Made by a program: the position numbers and the translations under genes. The notes beneath the pieces were generated by a model. That model saw nothing but the letters and a program-made list of their open reading frames with translations. It did no database searches and was not told where the DNA came from. A stretch of 64,000 nt of DNA. It comes from Gerris lacustris. Its lineage: Eukaryota > Arthropoda > Insecta > Hemiptera > Gerridae. Below are positions 1-11,862 of the stretch, piece after piece. How positions within the stretch are numbered: the first letter of the stretch is position 1; every line of letters starts with the position of its first letter. Where the stretch lies: positions 15,483,430 through 15,547,429 of the forward strand of contig OX578276.1 of the NCBI GenBank assembly GCA_951217055.1, given 5' to 3'.

Positions 1-109
1 AGGGGAGTTGGAAATCTTTCCGTTTAAGGATTCTATGATCGCTGGGTTGGTGTTTCCGGACACACCGGTTACGTCTTGGTCGACCTGGTTAGTGTTTCCG
101 AACGCACCC

Positions 110-312
110 TTAGTATTTAGAACTCTATATTTTTAGTAGCGGTCACAATGACCGTATTCGTCTTTAAAGGAATAACATGTTGTAAATAATATATAAATAG
201 AGATAATATTTTGGAAATTTCCTTATCGTTAAATCTTGCTAGGACAAGTAAAGTCATGAAATTGCATAAATATAACGACTTCGGCCATGCGACGTCTATC
301 AGCCCAATAGAT
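110..312 (-). repeat. Non-LTR 3'-end repeat, copy A
   Basis: On the minus strand this matches the 3' terminal part of the non-LTR element at 7560-7770 and the copy at 2520-2738. All three share the segment running from the TGGGCTGATAGACGTCGCAT region into the 3' UTR. The 59-75 aa open frame across it is an incidental reading of this 3' end, not a gene. Bases 1-109 do not match the other copies and I see nothing recognisable in them. Confidence 0.75.
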
Positions 313-533
313 ATTGAAACGGCAAAAATTAGAAGCGTATTCATTTAAGATAATTTTATTATGTAGAAAGAGAGAGTAGTTATATTTATGTAGGTTTTAG
401 CGAATTTTCAAAGAAAATTACGCTATTGCAATGGCTTCAAAATTTTTGTAATGCGAATTTTTGAAAATTTTTTCCATGGAAATCCGTTTTAGACCATTCT
501 GAATCGATTCCTAAAATTTAACACTTTTTTTTA

Positions 534-572
534 TGTATGTATGTATATATGTATGTATATATGTATATATGT
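534..572. repeat. (GTAT)n/(AT)n microsatellite
   Basis: Imperfect tandem TATG/TATATG units, directly before a segment beginning TGTCACTCC. Confidence 0.85.
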
Positions 573-2199
573 GTCACTCCAGACGATATCTCCCCTTAGG
601 ATGCACTTACAAATTTCAAACAAATTTTAAAATGTCAATAATATCAAAAGAAAGGATGAGTTCGTTGGCCATAATTTTTGGAGTCCATTTAGGGGTCAAA
701 TTTTGACCATTTAGGGTCAAAAAACGTGTTTTTTCCATTTTACCCCCCTTTTATGTGAAAATATGATAAAAGTGTACATAACAACAATTACTGTACTCTT
801 AAAGAGCTTTCCAACGACATGCATCTTGAAAGGTAAATACGATTTTGACTTTTGTACCTCGTACCCCTATGTACCAAATTTTTTTTTCACCCATGCAAAT
901 TCTAAACCAAAATTTTCCTATATTATCATAAGCCAATAATCCGCAGATTTCTTTGAAAATTCGCTCATTAAGTCATGGTGCATGACTGGACTTTTTTATT
1001 TTATTATGTTGTTTTGGATTTCCTAACTCTTTCCTTTCCTAACGTGCCATTTGTTTATATGTTTAGTTAAAGATCTGTATTTCTTTTTTTTTCTTTCTTT
1101 TGTTTATAAAGATAAACATGTTTATTTCTAAGAGGCAGGTGTGGGGGTTTGTTGTTAACTGGAGGTTGGAGTTCAGAAACTGTGCGGAGTGACACGTGTA
1201 ACTGCGGAGTCAGTCGGGCCCTGTTACCTGGCCGGAGAGTCTGTCGTGAAGACTCTGTGCATCACCACCAACTGACGCTCGCACAGCGGATTTATGCGTT
1301 AAGACTTGAGTGGTGATTACAAAAGACAGTTTTACAGTCACAGTCATTCAGTTAAGTAAAAAGTGCTGTTATTCGTGTGCTGTGCTTCAGCTGCGCTCGT
1401 GTGAAGTGAAGCTTCAGTTGATCGACGGCTGGACTCCTACTTGACTCAGATAAGCCTTTAGAATTAAGACATAGGATAATTTTAGGAATAATTTAATTTA
1501 AGTTTATTTTTAAGAATTGGATTATCAGAGGAATTTCAGGAAGGATTTCCAGGCTGGAAAAAGCCTACACACCGGCGTCGTAAGCGGAGTATCACTTTGA
1601 AAAGTCCCCCCCCCCCACACTCTTTATTATAATTTCATTTTTTTTTTTAAGTTGACAATGGACATTTATTTTTTTATTAAAGTTAGAATTATCTTTTTCT
1701 TTTTTTATTAAAGTTAGAATATATCTTTTATTTTATTTATAACTTCTTTTTATATTTAAAGTATTTTTCATTATCAGTTAATTATTAGTATTTTTAGTAT
1801 AAAGGACTCCTATATTATTATTTTATAATTTTAGTTTAAAGAAAAAAACCTTAAGTTTCTTTTCTTTTATTTGAGAATTGTCTGTATTTTATTTTAGGCA
1901 TTGCCTACTTCTAATAAATGTATATTATATAATATTTTGTCAAATAATTGGGCAAAATCAGCAATCATATTTTAGTGGTCTCTTACTCAGAGTTTACTCA
2001 GTTACTCTTAGTGTCGTCTTTGTTTTTACTGGTCTTCCTCTCTTTCTGCTAGTCTAGGTCCTAAAGTCAATTCTTTGTCGCATGAAACTGATGAGAAAAA
2101 TAAAGAATCTGAATATTCTTATTCATTAGGTAAATTGAGCGATGACAACAGTTCTTCACAATGAATTATTTCATCATCATTTTCTTGAAGAATCTCTCT
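573..2199. other. Gene-free stretch, possible old LTR/leader
   Basis: No coding frame is seen. The middle (about 1145-1600) is clearly less AT-rich than its surroundings and contains an arthropod initiator-like context (GTCATTCAGTT near 1342), followed by a C-run near 1610 and T-rich sequence. TGTCACTCC at 573 and an AATAAA-like word near 1913 would suit an LTR, but no second copy lies in the window, so this is only a guess. Confidence 0.25.
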
Positions 2200-2738
2200 C
2201 ATTTTCAGTTACAGTTTCCTATCCGGACTCATTTGCGTTTAATTCTTGAAGGATTCTTAGAATTTCTTCGGGCTTAGAATAACGTTTATCTGTAATAATA
2301 GTTCAGGATATACTAAAAGAACTGTCATAGGCTCCGACCGGACAAGAACTGAAGAGACCTGTCTCACAGAGATGGACAGTAAAACAGAAACCATTCATTT
2401 ACGTTTATCAGTAAACCAAGAAACTAATGATAAGAAAACGACCTCACCTGCTTATCACTATAACTATCTACCATCCTAAACAAAGCTATAGCATTATTTA
2501 GTATTTAGAACTGTATATTTTTAGTTGTGGTCACATTGACCGTATTCCGTCTTTAAAGGAATAACATGTTGTAAATTATATATAAATAGAGATAATATTT
2601 TGGAAATTTCCTTATCGTTAAATCTTGCTAAAACAAGTAAAGTCATGAAATTGCATAAATATAACGACTTCGGCCATGCGACGTCTATCAGCCCAATAGA
2701 TATCACTTAAATTATTTTGCTTTGCCGTACATATTCAA
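2200..2738 (-). repeat. Non-LTR 3'-end repeat, copy B
   Basis: Reverse-complement match to 7540-8085: it holds the last codons of the non-LTR ORF2 and the whole 3' UTR, including the CCGGATAGGAAACTGTAA region. It is truncated at its 5' end near 2738, as expected of a 5'-truncated retrotransposition product. It has a few substitutions relative to the other two copies. Confidence 0.8.
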
Positions 2739-3773
2739 GTGCGGATTTTGAAAAGTAATACATTACATTCAATTAATACATTGAATTTCCTATAAGAACA
2801 CTAAGTGTCTCGTTCGGGGAAACCTTTTTAGCATTTGTTCAAGAATTGGTTGTGATCCTGACCGAAACATTTCACGTCTGGTAACATTCAATCCACCTTA
2901 ATTCAAAACCTAAGTCTGTTGATCTTAAACGTTAATAATACCATTTGAAAGCTTATGAAAAGCAGAAGTTTTTCCTGAAATCGCCACAGTTCTAACATCC
3001 CTCAATTAAGAGTAGAAAGCTCAGAAATTTTGTGGTCGAATTTTAAAAAATCCAAATTTTTTAATGTAACAGGATTTAAAAGATGCTTAGCTTCTGATAA
3101 TTTGAAAATAAATGAGTGATTCTGAAAGGTGTTTTATGCTCTTTAGCCCGATATCTCTATTTCATTTAGTTTTTGAGATATTAGACATTGTTTAAAAATG
3201 TTCGTGAAATACTAAAAGAGGAATATATCAATATCTCGAGGGCTAATGAGAAATGGGCATATGATTATTCGACATTTTTTGTTGCATTTGACCCATAGAA
3301 TCCACCAGTTTCGTTATGACATTTTATCGCGGGTCACTCTGTGTAGACTTTAGATTGCATTTTTTAAAACTAAAATGTTATAATGTTAGGTTATATCTTG
3401 TATTTGTTGTTGTTATTTTGTTTTTTTTTTTTGCTAATAATTGTTATCAATATAGATAAGAAAAAGTCCAATGCAAAATGTGTTCAGTCTCTCCCTGTTA
3501 ATCATATAGGGAGGATTAATTTTATTTATTTAATTTAACTTTATATTAAAAAGTGTTTAAATGTTAAGTTTTCACTTATTATTTTAAAAAAAAAATTGAC
3601 AAAGTTTTTGGTTCATTTATAAAGACCAAAAAGAAAAAAAAAGGATTATGTTCTATCAATGATTAATACTAGGTATTTATTTAAATTTAATATTAATTGT
3701 TGTAAATTATTGAAATAAATTTGTAAAAAAATTATTGTATATTAACATTGTTTTTAATGTATATTATTCTAGC

Positions 3774-3800
3774 CTGAAGAAGCCTTAAGTTAAGGCGAAA
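3774..3800 (+). other. CTGAAGA-hairpin-GAAA motif, copy 1
   Basis: CTGAAGA is followed by a perfect 5-bp stem (GCCTT/AAGGC, loop AAGTT) and then GAAA. The arrangement resembles the conserved core of a hammerhead ribozyme, but one extra base lies before the hairpin and stems I and III are not evident. Related motifs occur at 8912-8938 and 27615-27641. Confidence 0.5.
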
Positions 3801-4566
3801 TAGAGCAGATTTTTAAAGAAGAAAGAAGAGTTATACTTAAAACCCTAAATAGACGAAAAAGAAAAATATATTTTGAATATAGTTTTTTCATTTTATATTA
3901 GAAACAAAATAGACTCTAAGGTATTAATTTTAATGATGACCCACCACTAAAATATACATTCCTCGCATGTACCTGTCGGGGTGAAGGCCGAAGGCCCGTG
4001 TTAATTATTTCATTATAATTATCCAAACACTTATATTATGTCGATATAGACACGATAGATTTGGAAAATATAAATTTGAAAAAATAATTTTGTTTGATTT
4101 TCTATAGTTAAAATAAATTATTTAAGATGCATGTCATTAGTTTGTAGGAATATGTTATAAAGTATAATTAACAGTTATATTCTCTCGACATTGGAGTAGA
4201 ATTATTTAATATCCAAGATTATAGAAACAATATGTTTTTGCGAAAAAAATATTAAATAAACCTATCACGTAACTGTAAGTTGCAGTATTGATCTTACTTT
4301 CGTTTGTATTTCTACAATAAAAATAAATTATGTTATAAAAGTGAGAATGTGTCTTTGTAATACGATTATATCGATCGTCTACTTGCAAACCCTTCTATGT
4401 CTGAAATTGTAAATTTTACAGGAGAGACAAAAAAAAACACTTTTTAATGATATTTAGCAGCCATTATAAATCACTCAAAGAATTTGGATTAAATAAAAAA
4501 AAATAAATAAATAACATCTTTAATTCTAAAGGATACAAATAGTTTTATTAAAAACATGTGGTATAA

Positions 4567-4593
4567 GTAAATAAATAAATAAATAAATAAATA
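4567..4593. repeat. (AAAT)n microsatellite
   Basis: Uninterrupted AAAT/ATAA tandem repeat in AT-rich DNA. Confidence 0.9.
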
Positions 4594-5192
4594 GGATGCG
4601 CATAAGTTTGCATTAATAAAAAAAACATTTTTTTTTTAACTGATGTATAAAAAAGTTAAAACAAGTGGTAATACAAAAAAAAAACACAATATAAAATACA
4701 CATAAACAGAAAAAAAAAATTAAATTAAGAATAAATCATTTTAAAATATGTTTTTATCTCTAGTAGGGGAAAAAAGTTATGATTTTGAATTAGTTTAGAG
4801 GGACTAAAACAGGTCTTTTCATCTCTGAGCTCAAAAAGTAGGGGAAAAAAGTAAAAGTAGGGCGAAAAAGTAAAGTAGGGCAAAAAAGTAAAGATTGCAA
4901 CTTAATTATTTTATAAATAGTAGAAAATGAATGGCAAATGCCATGAAGTTTTTGAAATCAGGTTGGCGGCACTGCGCTTTTTTGATAATTCATAAGGTTA
5001 TAAACATTTTCAATGTTTATAACCTGCATCTAAATAACCTTCTATTTGAGTTTAATGCCAATTCTTATTTGTTTTTAATATTGAATCTCTTATAAAAGTG
5101 CTAATAGTTATTGTTATTTATTAAAATAATAAATAAAATCTGTGCAATGGACGAAAATGTGTACTTTCTTCCTGCTGGAGATAAAATATTGT

Positions 5193-5399
5193 ATGTACCT
5201 CGTGAGTAAAGTGCCATTATTCCCCTCGCGATAATTATCTCCCTCGGCTGCGCCTCGGGAGCTAATTAGAGTTATTATTAAAGAGTATAATTCCCTCGGC
5301 TTCGCCTCGGGATTTAGGGACCATGGTTCCTTCGGCTTCGCCTCAAGAACCAACTTTTTCGCTCAGGGAATAATGGCTTACTTTACTCCCTAGGTGCAT
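5193..5399. mobile_element. Short foldback/MITE with nested GC palindromes
   Basis: Outer inverted arms lie at about 5193-5224 and 5366-5399 (ACCT..GAGTAAAGT..GCCATTATTCCC and its complement, with a 2-base indel). Between them are three separate palindromes built on CCTCGGCTTCGCCTCGG, near 5241-5263, 5291-5313 and 5328-5351. The GC-rich palindromes stand out from the AT-rich flanks. No coding capacity. Confidence 0.65.
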
Positions 5400-5532
5400 A
5401 AATAACTATTGTCTACATGCTTCCGGTTTAAATTTGCAACTGAAAAAATAATTTACTATTGACTATAAAAAATGATAAAAATAAAACTATGAAAAAAATC
5501 ATTGTAAATAAAACTAAAAAAAAATCATTATA

Positions 5533-6397
5533 CAGGGTGGTCACAAAATATTTTTGATAGCATATTTGGATTCTACGGTGAAAAATAATAAATTTTTACT
5601 TGAAACTTTTTTTTCTATTTGCAATATTTTTCCCCCTATATGGAGGGAAACGAGAGCAAAATAACCCTTCCATTAATACGTTGTAAAATCTAAACGGTTA
5701 GAGATGAATTAATGAAACTTAGGGGATCTCTACCATGCAAAAGGAAGTTTGTTTTCATTCAATCGCGCAGTAGGGGCAACCACCCATTTTGCCCCCAGGT
5801 CACCTAACTTCAAAATTTTACCCTAGAGTGTATATTTTTGATAGCAGATTTAGATTCTACGGCAAAAAATAAAAATATTTTACTTCAAACTTTTTTCTAT
5901 CTCCAATATTTTGCCTTGGGCAAAGGTATAAAAATGGTAAATTTCAGCGCCTGGGGGCAAAATAGTGGTTGCCCCTACTACGCGAGTGAATGAATACACA
6001 CTTCCCTTTACATGGTACAGATCCCTCAAGTTTCATCTCTTTATTTCTTACCGTTTAAGTTTATAACGATCTAAGTGATATTTTTTTACTATTTCGGAAG
6101 GGCTATTTTGCTAGCCTTGCCCCCCTCTAGGGGGCAAAATATTGGAGATAAAAAAAAATAGCTTCAAGTTAAAGTTTATTACTTTTTACCGTAGAATCCA
6201 AATATGCTATCAAAAATATACATTCCAATTTGAAATTTTGAAGTTGGTTGGCCTGGGGGCAAAGTGGGAGATTGCCCCCAGTGGGCGATTGCATGAAAAC
6301 AAACTTTCCTTTGCATGGTGGAGATCCCCAAGTTTCATTAATTTATCTCAAACCGTTCAAAAGTTAAAAGGGGGGGGGGGACTTTTGGACCACCCTG
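5533..6397. mobile_element. 865-bp foldback MITE, Tc1/mariner-like ends
   Basis: The ends are CAGGGTGGTC and GACCACCCTG, each flanked by TA as expected for Tc1/mariner-type insertion. Almost the whole length is inverted: the block with GATAGCATATTTGGATTCTA near 5557 returns in reverse near 6185, and the TTTTGCCCCCAGG module near 5790 returns near 6245. A third, partly diverged copy of the same module sits at 5880-6010. There is no transposase. The frame at 6142-6402 is chance. Confidence 0.8.
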
Positions 6398-6609
6398 TAT
6401 AGTGGTAAGATACATGGTTGAAGATTCATACATTTGCAATATTATAACACAAAAAAAAAAAAAAAAAATACATAATGGATTTTTTAATTTAAATGAAAAT
6501 GAAAAACTAAAAAAAAAAATTTTAAATATTACAAACAAACAAAAATGTAACAGAAATAAGCAAATTTAAATTAAAATTATTATTAGGTCTACGTCTTTAT
6601 GGTTTAAAT

Positions 6610-8085
6610 TGGCAAACATACTCATGCTTGCATATTATAAAAATAAAATAATATTAATACATTTGAAGATTTCGGATAAAATAAAATTTAAAACAGAAAG
6701 ACCACCTAGTCCTTTAAAAGGTGAACAACGATTAGGATTGTTAAAGATAATCACTGGCACAAAGTGGGGAGCAACTCAGGACTTGCTTACTCTAGCATAT
6801 AAAAGTTACGTGAGGCCAACTTTACAATATGGAAATGAACTTCTCATTACTGCCTCTGACTCAATTATGAATAAGATCGAGAAAGTTCAAAACAAAGCCC
6901 TTAGAGTAATTACTGGTGCCCCTAAGTCGACACCAATTACGAATCTTTTCAGCTATCTGAGCCTGTTAGACGACTCGCATCAAATTTTGACGGCGAACTT
7001 AAGGCTATCCTCCTCGCCCTGGAAACACTCCTCAGAATAAGTAAGAAAAAATTTGTTCTTCTTGTTGACTTCCAAGCTGCAAATGCTGCTATTACAAACA
7101 TAGCATGCGTTTCCTCGAATGATGTTAACAAATGTAGAGAGTTGATTGAAGCACTGATTCTTTGAGGAAGTGAAATCGTGCTGTAGTGGATACCTACACA
7201 CTGCGGGCTTGATGGGAATGAAAGAGCCGACCAACCGGCCAAAGAAGACCTACTTCATTTAAAACATCAACAAAAATTATTAATAAAGCAGTTATAAATA
7301 ACAAAAGAGAAGTGGCGGTTGGAAACAAAAGGCAAGCAATGGGCTTCATTGCTAGACAAGGAAGGAAGAGTGCCGCCAGATCTGCCTAGAAGAGAAGCAG
7401 TAACTCATTTCCGAATGAAAACTGGACACGACTATTTACAGAGACACCTACATCGCATCGGAGTTGCAGAATCTGCCACCTGTCCATTATGTCGTCAAGG
7501 GGACATGACATCCCTGCACCTTAAAACATGCCAAGCACTTGAAGATGTACGGCAAAGCAAAAATAATTTAAGTGATATCTATTGGGCTGATAGACGTCGC
7601 ATGGCCGAAGTCGTTATATTTATGCAATTTCACGACTTTACTTGTTTTAGCAAGATTTAACGATAAGGGAGTTTCCAAAATATTATCTCTATTTATATAT
7701 TATTTACAACATGTTATGTCTTTAAAACGGAATACGGTCATTGTGACCACAACTAAAAATATACAGTTCTAAATACTAAATAATGCTATAGCTTTGTTTA
7801 GGATGGTATATAGTTACAGTGAGAAGCAGGTGAGGTCGTTTTCTTATCATTAGTTTCTTGGTTTACTGATAAACGTAAATGAATGGTTTCTGTTTTACTG
7901 TCCATCTCTGCGAGACAGGTCTCTTCAGTTCTTCTCCGGTCGGAGCCTATGACAGTTCTTTTAGTGTTTCCTGAACTATTATTATTATAGATAAACGTTA
8001 TTCTAAGCCCGAAGAAATTCTAAGAATCCTTCAAGAATTAAACGCAAATGAGTCCGGATAGGAAACTGTAAGTGAAAATGAGAGA
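6610..8085 (+). pseudogene. Non-LTR ORF2 remnant (RT end, RNase H, 3' tail)
   Basis: The 6609-7040 frame encodes an RT C-terminal segment (TLAYKSYVRPTLQYGNELL, then VQNKALRVITGAP). It shifts frame into an RNase H-like region at about 6970-7245 (FDGELKAILLAL, WIPTHCGLDGNERAD) that contains a stop codon. The 7319-7600 frame gives the usual tail with FRMKTGHDYLQRHLHRIG and a C-x2-C cluster (ATCPLC). The 3' UTR runs to about 8085. The N-terminal RT and endonuclease are missing, and several stops and frame changes make it dead. RNase H and the tail suggest a Jockey/I-group element; the exact clade is uncertain. Confidence 0.85.
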
Positions 8086-8656
8086 GACCACCATGTGGAA
8101 AAGACAATTCCACTTCCCTCTTCCTCCCCCTTGTATTGTTGTTCCTAAATGTTCTTTCACTCCTATCCTAGTTTTTCATGAGCTCACAATGATCAAAAAA
8201 AACTTTTAGTTGTGGTCCTGATGATATTCCTAATGCTTTTACTGCTGAGTTTATTCTGCGGATATTCTCGCTCCAGTTCTGTGTCATATCTTTAATTACT
8301 GTCTCTAATGATCAGTTTTTCCTCGTTCTTGGAATCGTACGCATCTTATACCGGCATTCAAATCAGGGAATAGTAATCTACCCAATTATTACGCCCTATA
8401 TCTACCTGCTGTGCTTTTAATAAAGTTTTTGAGGGTTTAGTTCTTAAACATATTGATCTTTATTTCTCCCCAACCACTATTCCACGTCAACATGGTTTCA
8501 CTAATGGTAGGTCAACGCTGACTAACTTATTATCTACGGTGAATAGCACCTCTATCTCTAAGCGAGGTAAAGTTGATGTTGTCTATTTTGATCTCAAGAA
8601 GGCGTTTGACTTGGTCGATCATAATGTCCTTGTATCTAAACTTTATTCTTTATAAA

Positions 8657-8992
8657 AAAAGAAGAAGAAACAGTCTCTCCACGTAAAATATTTGTTTTAT
8701 TCAAAGCGGCTTTCGGCCTCTATAAGGCCATCTTCAGTTCCGAAAAAGCTGGAAAAGTAAATCAACTAGAAAGGCTCATAGGGATGGGTGAGTCATGCGA
8801 AGCCAGAAGCTGGCACAAGACTCTTTAGTCTTGTGCCAGCTTCTGGCTTCGCATGACTCACCCATCCCTATGAACCTTTCTAGTTGATTTACTTTTCCAG
8901 CTTTTTCGGCACTGAAGATGGCCTTATAGAGGCCGAAAGCCGCTTTGAATAAAACAAATATTTTACGTGGAGAGACTGTTTCTTCTTCTTTT
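8657..8992. mobile_element. 336-bp near-perfect foldback element
   Basis: Two arms of about 166 bp (8657-8822 and 8827-8992) are almost exact reverse complements with a 4-base loop. The outer ends are AAAAGAAGAAGAAACAG and its complement. It sits inside the coding frame of the surrounding RT, so it inserted later. Each arm carries the CTGAAGATGGCC..GGCCGAAA motif. No coding capacity. Confidence 0.9.
8912..8938 (+). other. CTGAAGA-hairpin-GAAA motif, copy 2
   Basis: CTGAAGA, one spacer base, a 5-bp stem GGCCT/AGGCC with loop TATAG, then GAAA. The reverse complement occurs at 8711-8736 in the other foldback arm. The architecture matches the copy at 3774-3800. Confidence 0.6.
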
Positions 8993-10000
8993 AATTATGA
9001 ACTCCACTAACGCTCCATATCCTATTCTTTATGTTTCGACCCTTCCCTCGTTCAGTTTCTAGCCAATTATTTGTCTTGCCGATCTTGCTCTGTCAAGGTT
9101 TCTAATACGTTCTCCGATTGGTTTTCTGCTACCTCAGGGATTCACCAAGGTTCCAGACTGGGACCTTGCCTCTTTTCCCTGATTATGGATATTGGTGATA
9201 AACATGATTGTGAATATGAGCTGTTTGCTGATGATTTGAAGATTTAACGCAATATCGAATCTATCGACTCATGTCACCTTCTTCAATCTGACATAAATAC
9301 TTTTTACAACTTGGCTTGTGATAATAAATTCCACAAAAACATATTTTATCTCAATTACTAGATCCTTACGTTTTATTGAATACCCTTGCCGTCTTTTAGG
9401 TGCCGCTTTGTCTCGTGTGACATTCATACGTGATCTGGGAGTAATATTGGACTCTAAACTCTCCTTCGACTTACACCTTAATAATATGGTCAACCGTGCC
9501 CTCCGCTCTCTTGGTCTTATTACCCATATTTCTCGTGGATTGTCAGTGGAATGTTTTGACACTCTCTACAAATCCATCGTCCCTATGTAGTGCCTATATG
9601 GAATGACCTTGGTGTAACTAAGTCCGAACGCATTGAATCGGTTCAACGCAAGTTTATTAGGACTTGTTACCTACGCTTTTACCGCTAAAAAAGTGTTCTA
9701 TTCGTACGAACGGATGTGCAGTAAATTAGACCTCGAGCTCCTCAGTATAAGCAGAACGGTCTATGAAATTCTGTTTGTGAGCAGATGTCTTAACCACGAG
9801 CTTGTATGCCATGTATTCAATGAACTAGTTACTGTCCTACCTCCTGGGCGTAGGGCTGGCGGACACCTTTATATTCGTGAATTATCTCACCTCTGTCCTC
9901 TTGTCCGCTGTGTATGCTTCTATAATAAACTTCTTATTAATTTACCCGTCCTCTCGTCTCCTAGATCCCTTAAAAGTACTCTCTGTATTATGAAATCATA

Positions 10001-11619
10001 GTAATATTGTATGTCATTTTAACTTGTCACTCATTGTATTTTAGGAATTTTAGTTTTTAGAATTTTAATTTTGTAAACATTGTACTCTGTTATTTTATTC
10101 ATTGTTACTCATTTTTTCTTCTTGTTATTAGCTTGCTTTATTACGTTTTATTCACTAATTGTTCCTCATACCACTTTAGCATTTATCTTTATCTATGTAT
10201 TTTAATTTGATGTAAATTACCTTCTGAGTTACCACTTGTGGCTTTGTATCAAGTAGGCTTTTTAGCATTTTAAAAAGCACCATCAATAGGTACTACTTAA
10301 ACAATACAGTGTTGCCTACGTACCCCTCGCTGTGTGCTGACCAGCACACACTTGACCTGATTATTTTAAAATCAAATTTTGCAGTAAGCATGTGACCATA
10401 ATTATGTAATTTACGTCTTTAATCCCTATATTGTAAGTCTAAATTTTGTAAGTTTAAATATTTGCGAGAAAATACCAAAACGGTTTTCTGATGTTTTCCT
10501 GGCACGACTTAACCAATAGTTAAAGTTACGCTTACGATCATCCAATTTATATTTAGGTCTCATAAAGTAAGTTTTTTTTAAGAAATGTTTCGTCCGATAC
10601 AATAAGGAATGGAACGTGAATGTCCGTGTTGGGTAAGGTAGACTTTGCTGGTACATTCAAACAGGAGCCTTGTAGAAGTGCTTTTGCTAAATTTGAATTG
10701 GCAAAAATTCCCCCATCACAGTAAGTTCTTTATGGCAAATTGCAGCGCCTGGAGCCCGGGAATGAATCAGAAAAAAACAGACCGTCACAAAATCTGCCAA
10801 TGACGATAACTTGAGAAAAAGTGGAAAGAAGTTATTGAAGTTTATTGAAATTTGGTAAACATGTTCATTTTACCAAATCCCAGGACGAGTTCTTTGCACA
10901 ACGTTTATCGCCTAAGTGCTCGTGCGCAACGCTCGCATAAACGTAAACTATTTAAATAACTATTAAACAACTATCATACTACTTAAATAACTATTAAAAT
11001 GTAAAATTGGAATTTTAGGACGGGAAAAAAGTTTTATCTTTATCTATTCAATGAGACAAACAACGTTTTTAAACAATGTTTTTACTGATATCTTATGTTA
11101 TACCGTAACGTTTTTAAAAAAATGTCATACACTTTGAATTGAAAAAGGCCTGAAAAATTTCAACCTGATACAAGCAGTATGTTTTGTGTATTAGGGAAGT
11201 GATATGTTTTATAATAGGGCGGAACAGGACTATTCCCTACCTACTACAACCATCCTCCTTAACTATCATTTCATCATGATTAACTTTTTTCTCAATATTC
11301 AATACATACTTATTGCAGGACGCTCGCTTCATTGATAAAAAAAAAATGCTTTACTTTTAATTTTGCCTCTAACTCCGGTAAATAGTTAGTTACTTTTAAT
11401 TTTGTCTCTTTTCTAACTCCACCATGTATACGTAGTTAGCATCGTATACTTAGCAGCGTGGTTTTATAATTTATATTTAATAAAAAACGTAAGAATCTTC
11501 GTTCCTGCCGGGTGTCCTGCGACACTACCACCACACGTATTTATTCCCGTATGCCCTACTTCGATAGCAATAAAACTTCAATGACCGTCTACAAGAGCCA
11601 GTAAAACTATTGAGAATTG
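10001..11619. other. Gene-free stretch
   Basis: The first 300 bases continue the 3' UTR of the preceding RT remnant. A short palindrome GTGTGCTGACCAGCACAC lies at 10331-10348. The rest is AT-rich with no recognisable coding; the 76-codon frame at 10426-10656 has no family features. Confidence 0.5.
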
Positions 11620-11639
11620 CATTTATTATTTTATTTTTA

Positions 11640-11862
11640 TTTTTTTGTATTTATAGAATAATGACCCGGTGTTTGGAGGATCCTGGATAGTAAGGTGTTT
11701 TCCATCCAAAGCTCCTATGCAGTTAGGAATATTCCATAATTCTTAAAAATCATCGATGTTCTGCCTCTGTTAGGCATCAATTGGTCCATCAGATTTTCAG
11801 TAATTATTTTGCAGGTTTCTCTTAAGATCTTATAAACTGTGCAGTGTGCAGTGCCCTAGCCT
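11640..11862 (-). pseudogene. PIF/Harbinger transposase fragment
   Basis: Read on the minus strand, 11646-11744 encodes [18 protein letters not shown] followed by a [17 protein letters not shown] stretch. This is the characteristic first-Asp region of PIF/Harbinger (DDE_Tnp_4) transposases. Just upstream, in another frame, 11745-11860 encodes VYKILRETCKII, a helix found before this domain in the family. The remaining catalytic residues and the Myb-like partner protein are absent. A deletion/frameshift separates the two pieces. Confidence 0.8.

Larger units (their letters stand above)
2739..5190. other. AT-rich gene-free stretch
   Basis: No protein-coding signal is seen; reading frames are short and low in complexity. 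About 3330-3350 reads GGGTCACTCTGTGTA, like the outer end of a mariner-like element. At 3484-3520 an inverted CTCCCT/AGGGAG word recurs near 30842. A CTGAAGA hairpin motif (3774-3800) and an (AAAT)n tract are listed separately. Confidence 0.5.
8190..10000 (+). pseudogene. Non-LTR RT remnant, split by a foldback
   Basis: The reading begins near 8215 with the RT entry motif (GPDDIPNAFT) and continues through HGFTNGRSTLTNLL and YFDLKKAFDLVDHN (catalytic Asp) up to 8655. It resumes after the palindrome with the GIHQGSRLGPCLFS motif and FADDLK (catalytic Asp pair) near 9220. The thumb and C-terminal region follow at 9318-10000 (RDLGVILDSKLSFDLH; VYEILFVSRCLNHEL). Stops and frameshifts near 8400, 9246 and 9588 make it a pseudogene. 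It resembles Jockey/CR1-type RTs without RNase H. AT-rich 3' UTR sequence follows to about 10310. Confidence 0.85.

Noticed and set aside
117..344. Conserved 60-75 aa ORF at 117, 2521 and 7572
   Set aside because: These are incidental readings of a repeated non-LTR 3' end; the true ORF2 tail at 7572 is in another frame.
8912..8938. Canonical hammerhead ribozyme
   Set aside because: The core words fit, but an extra base precedes stem II and I cannot draw stems I and III or a cleavage site.
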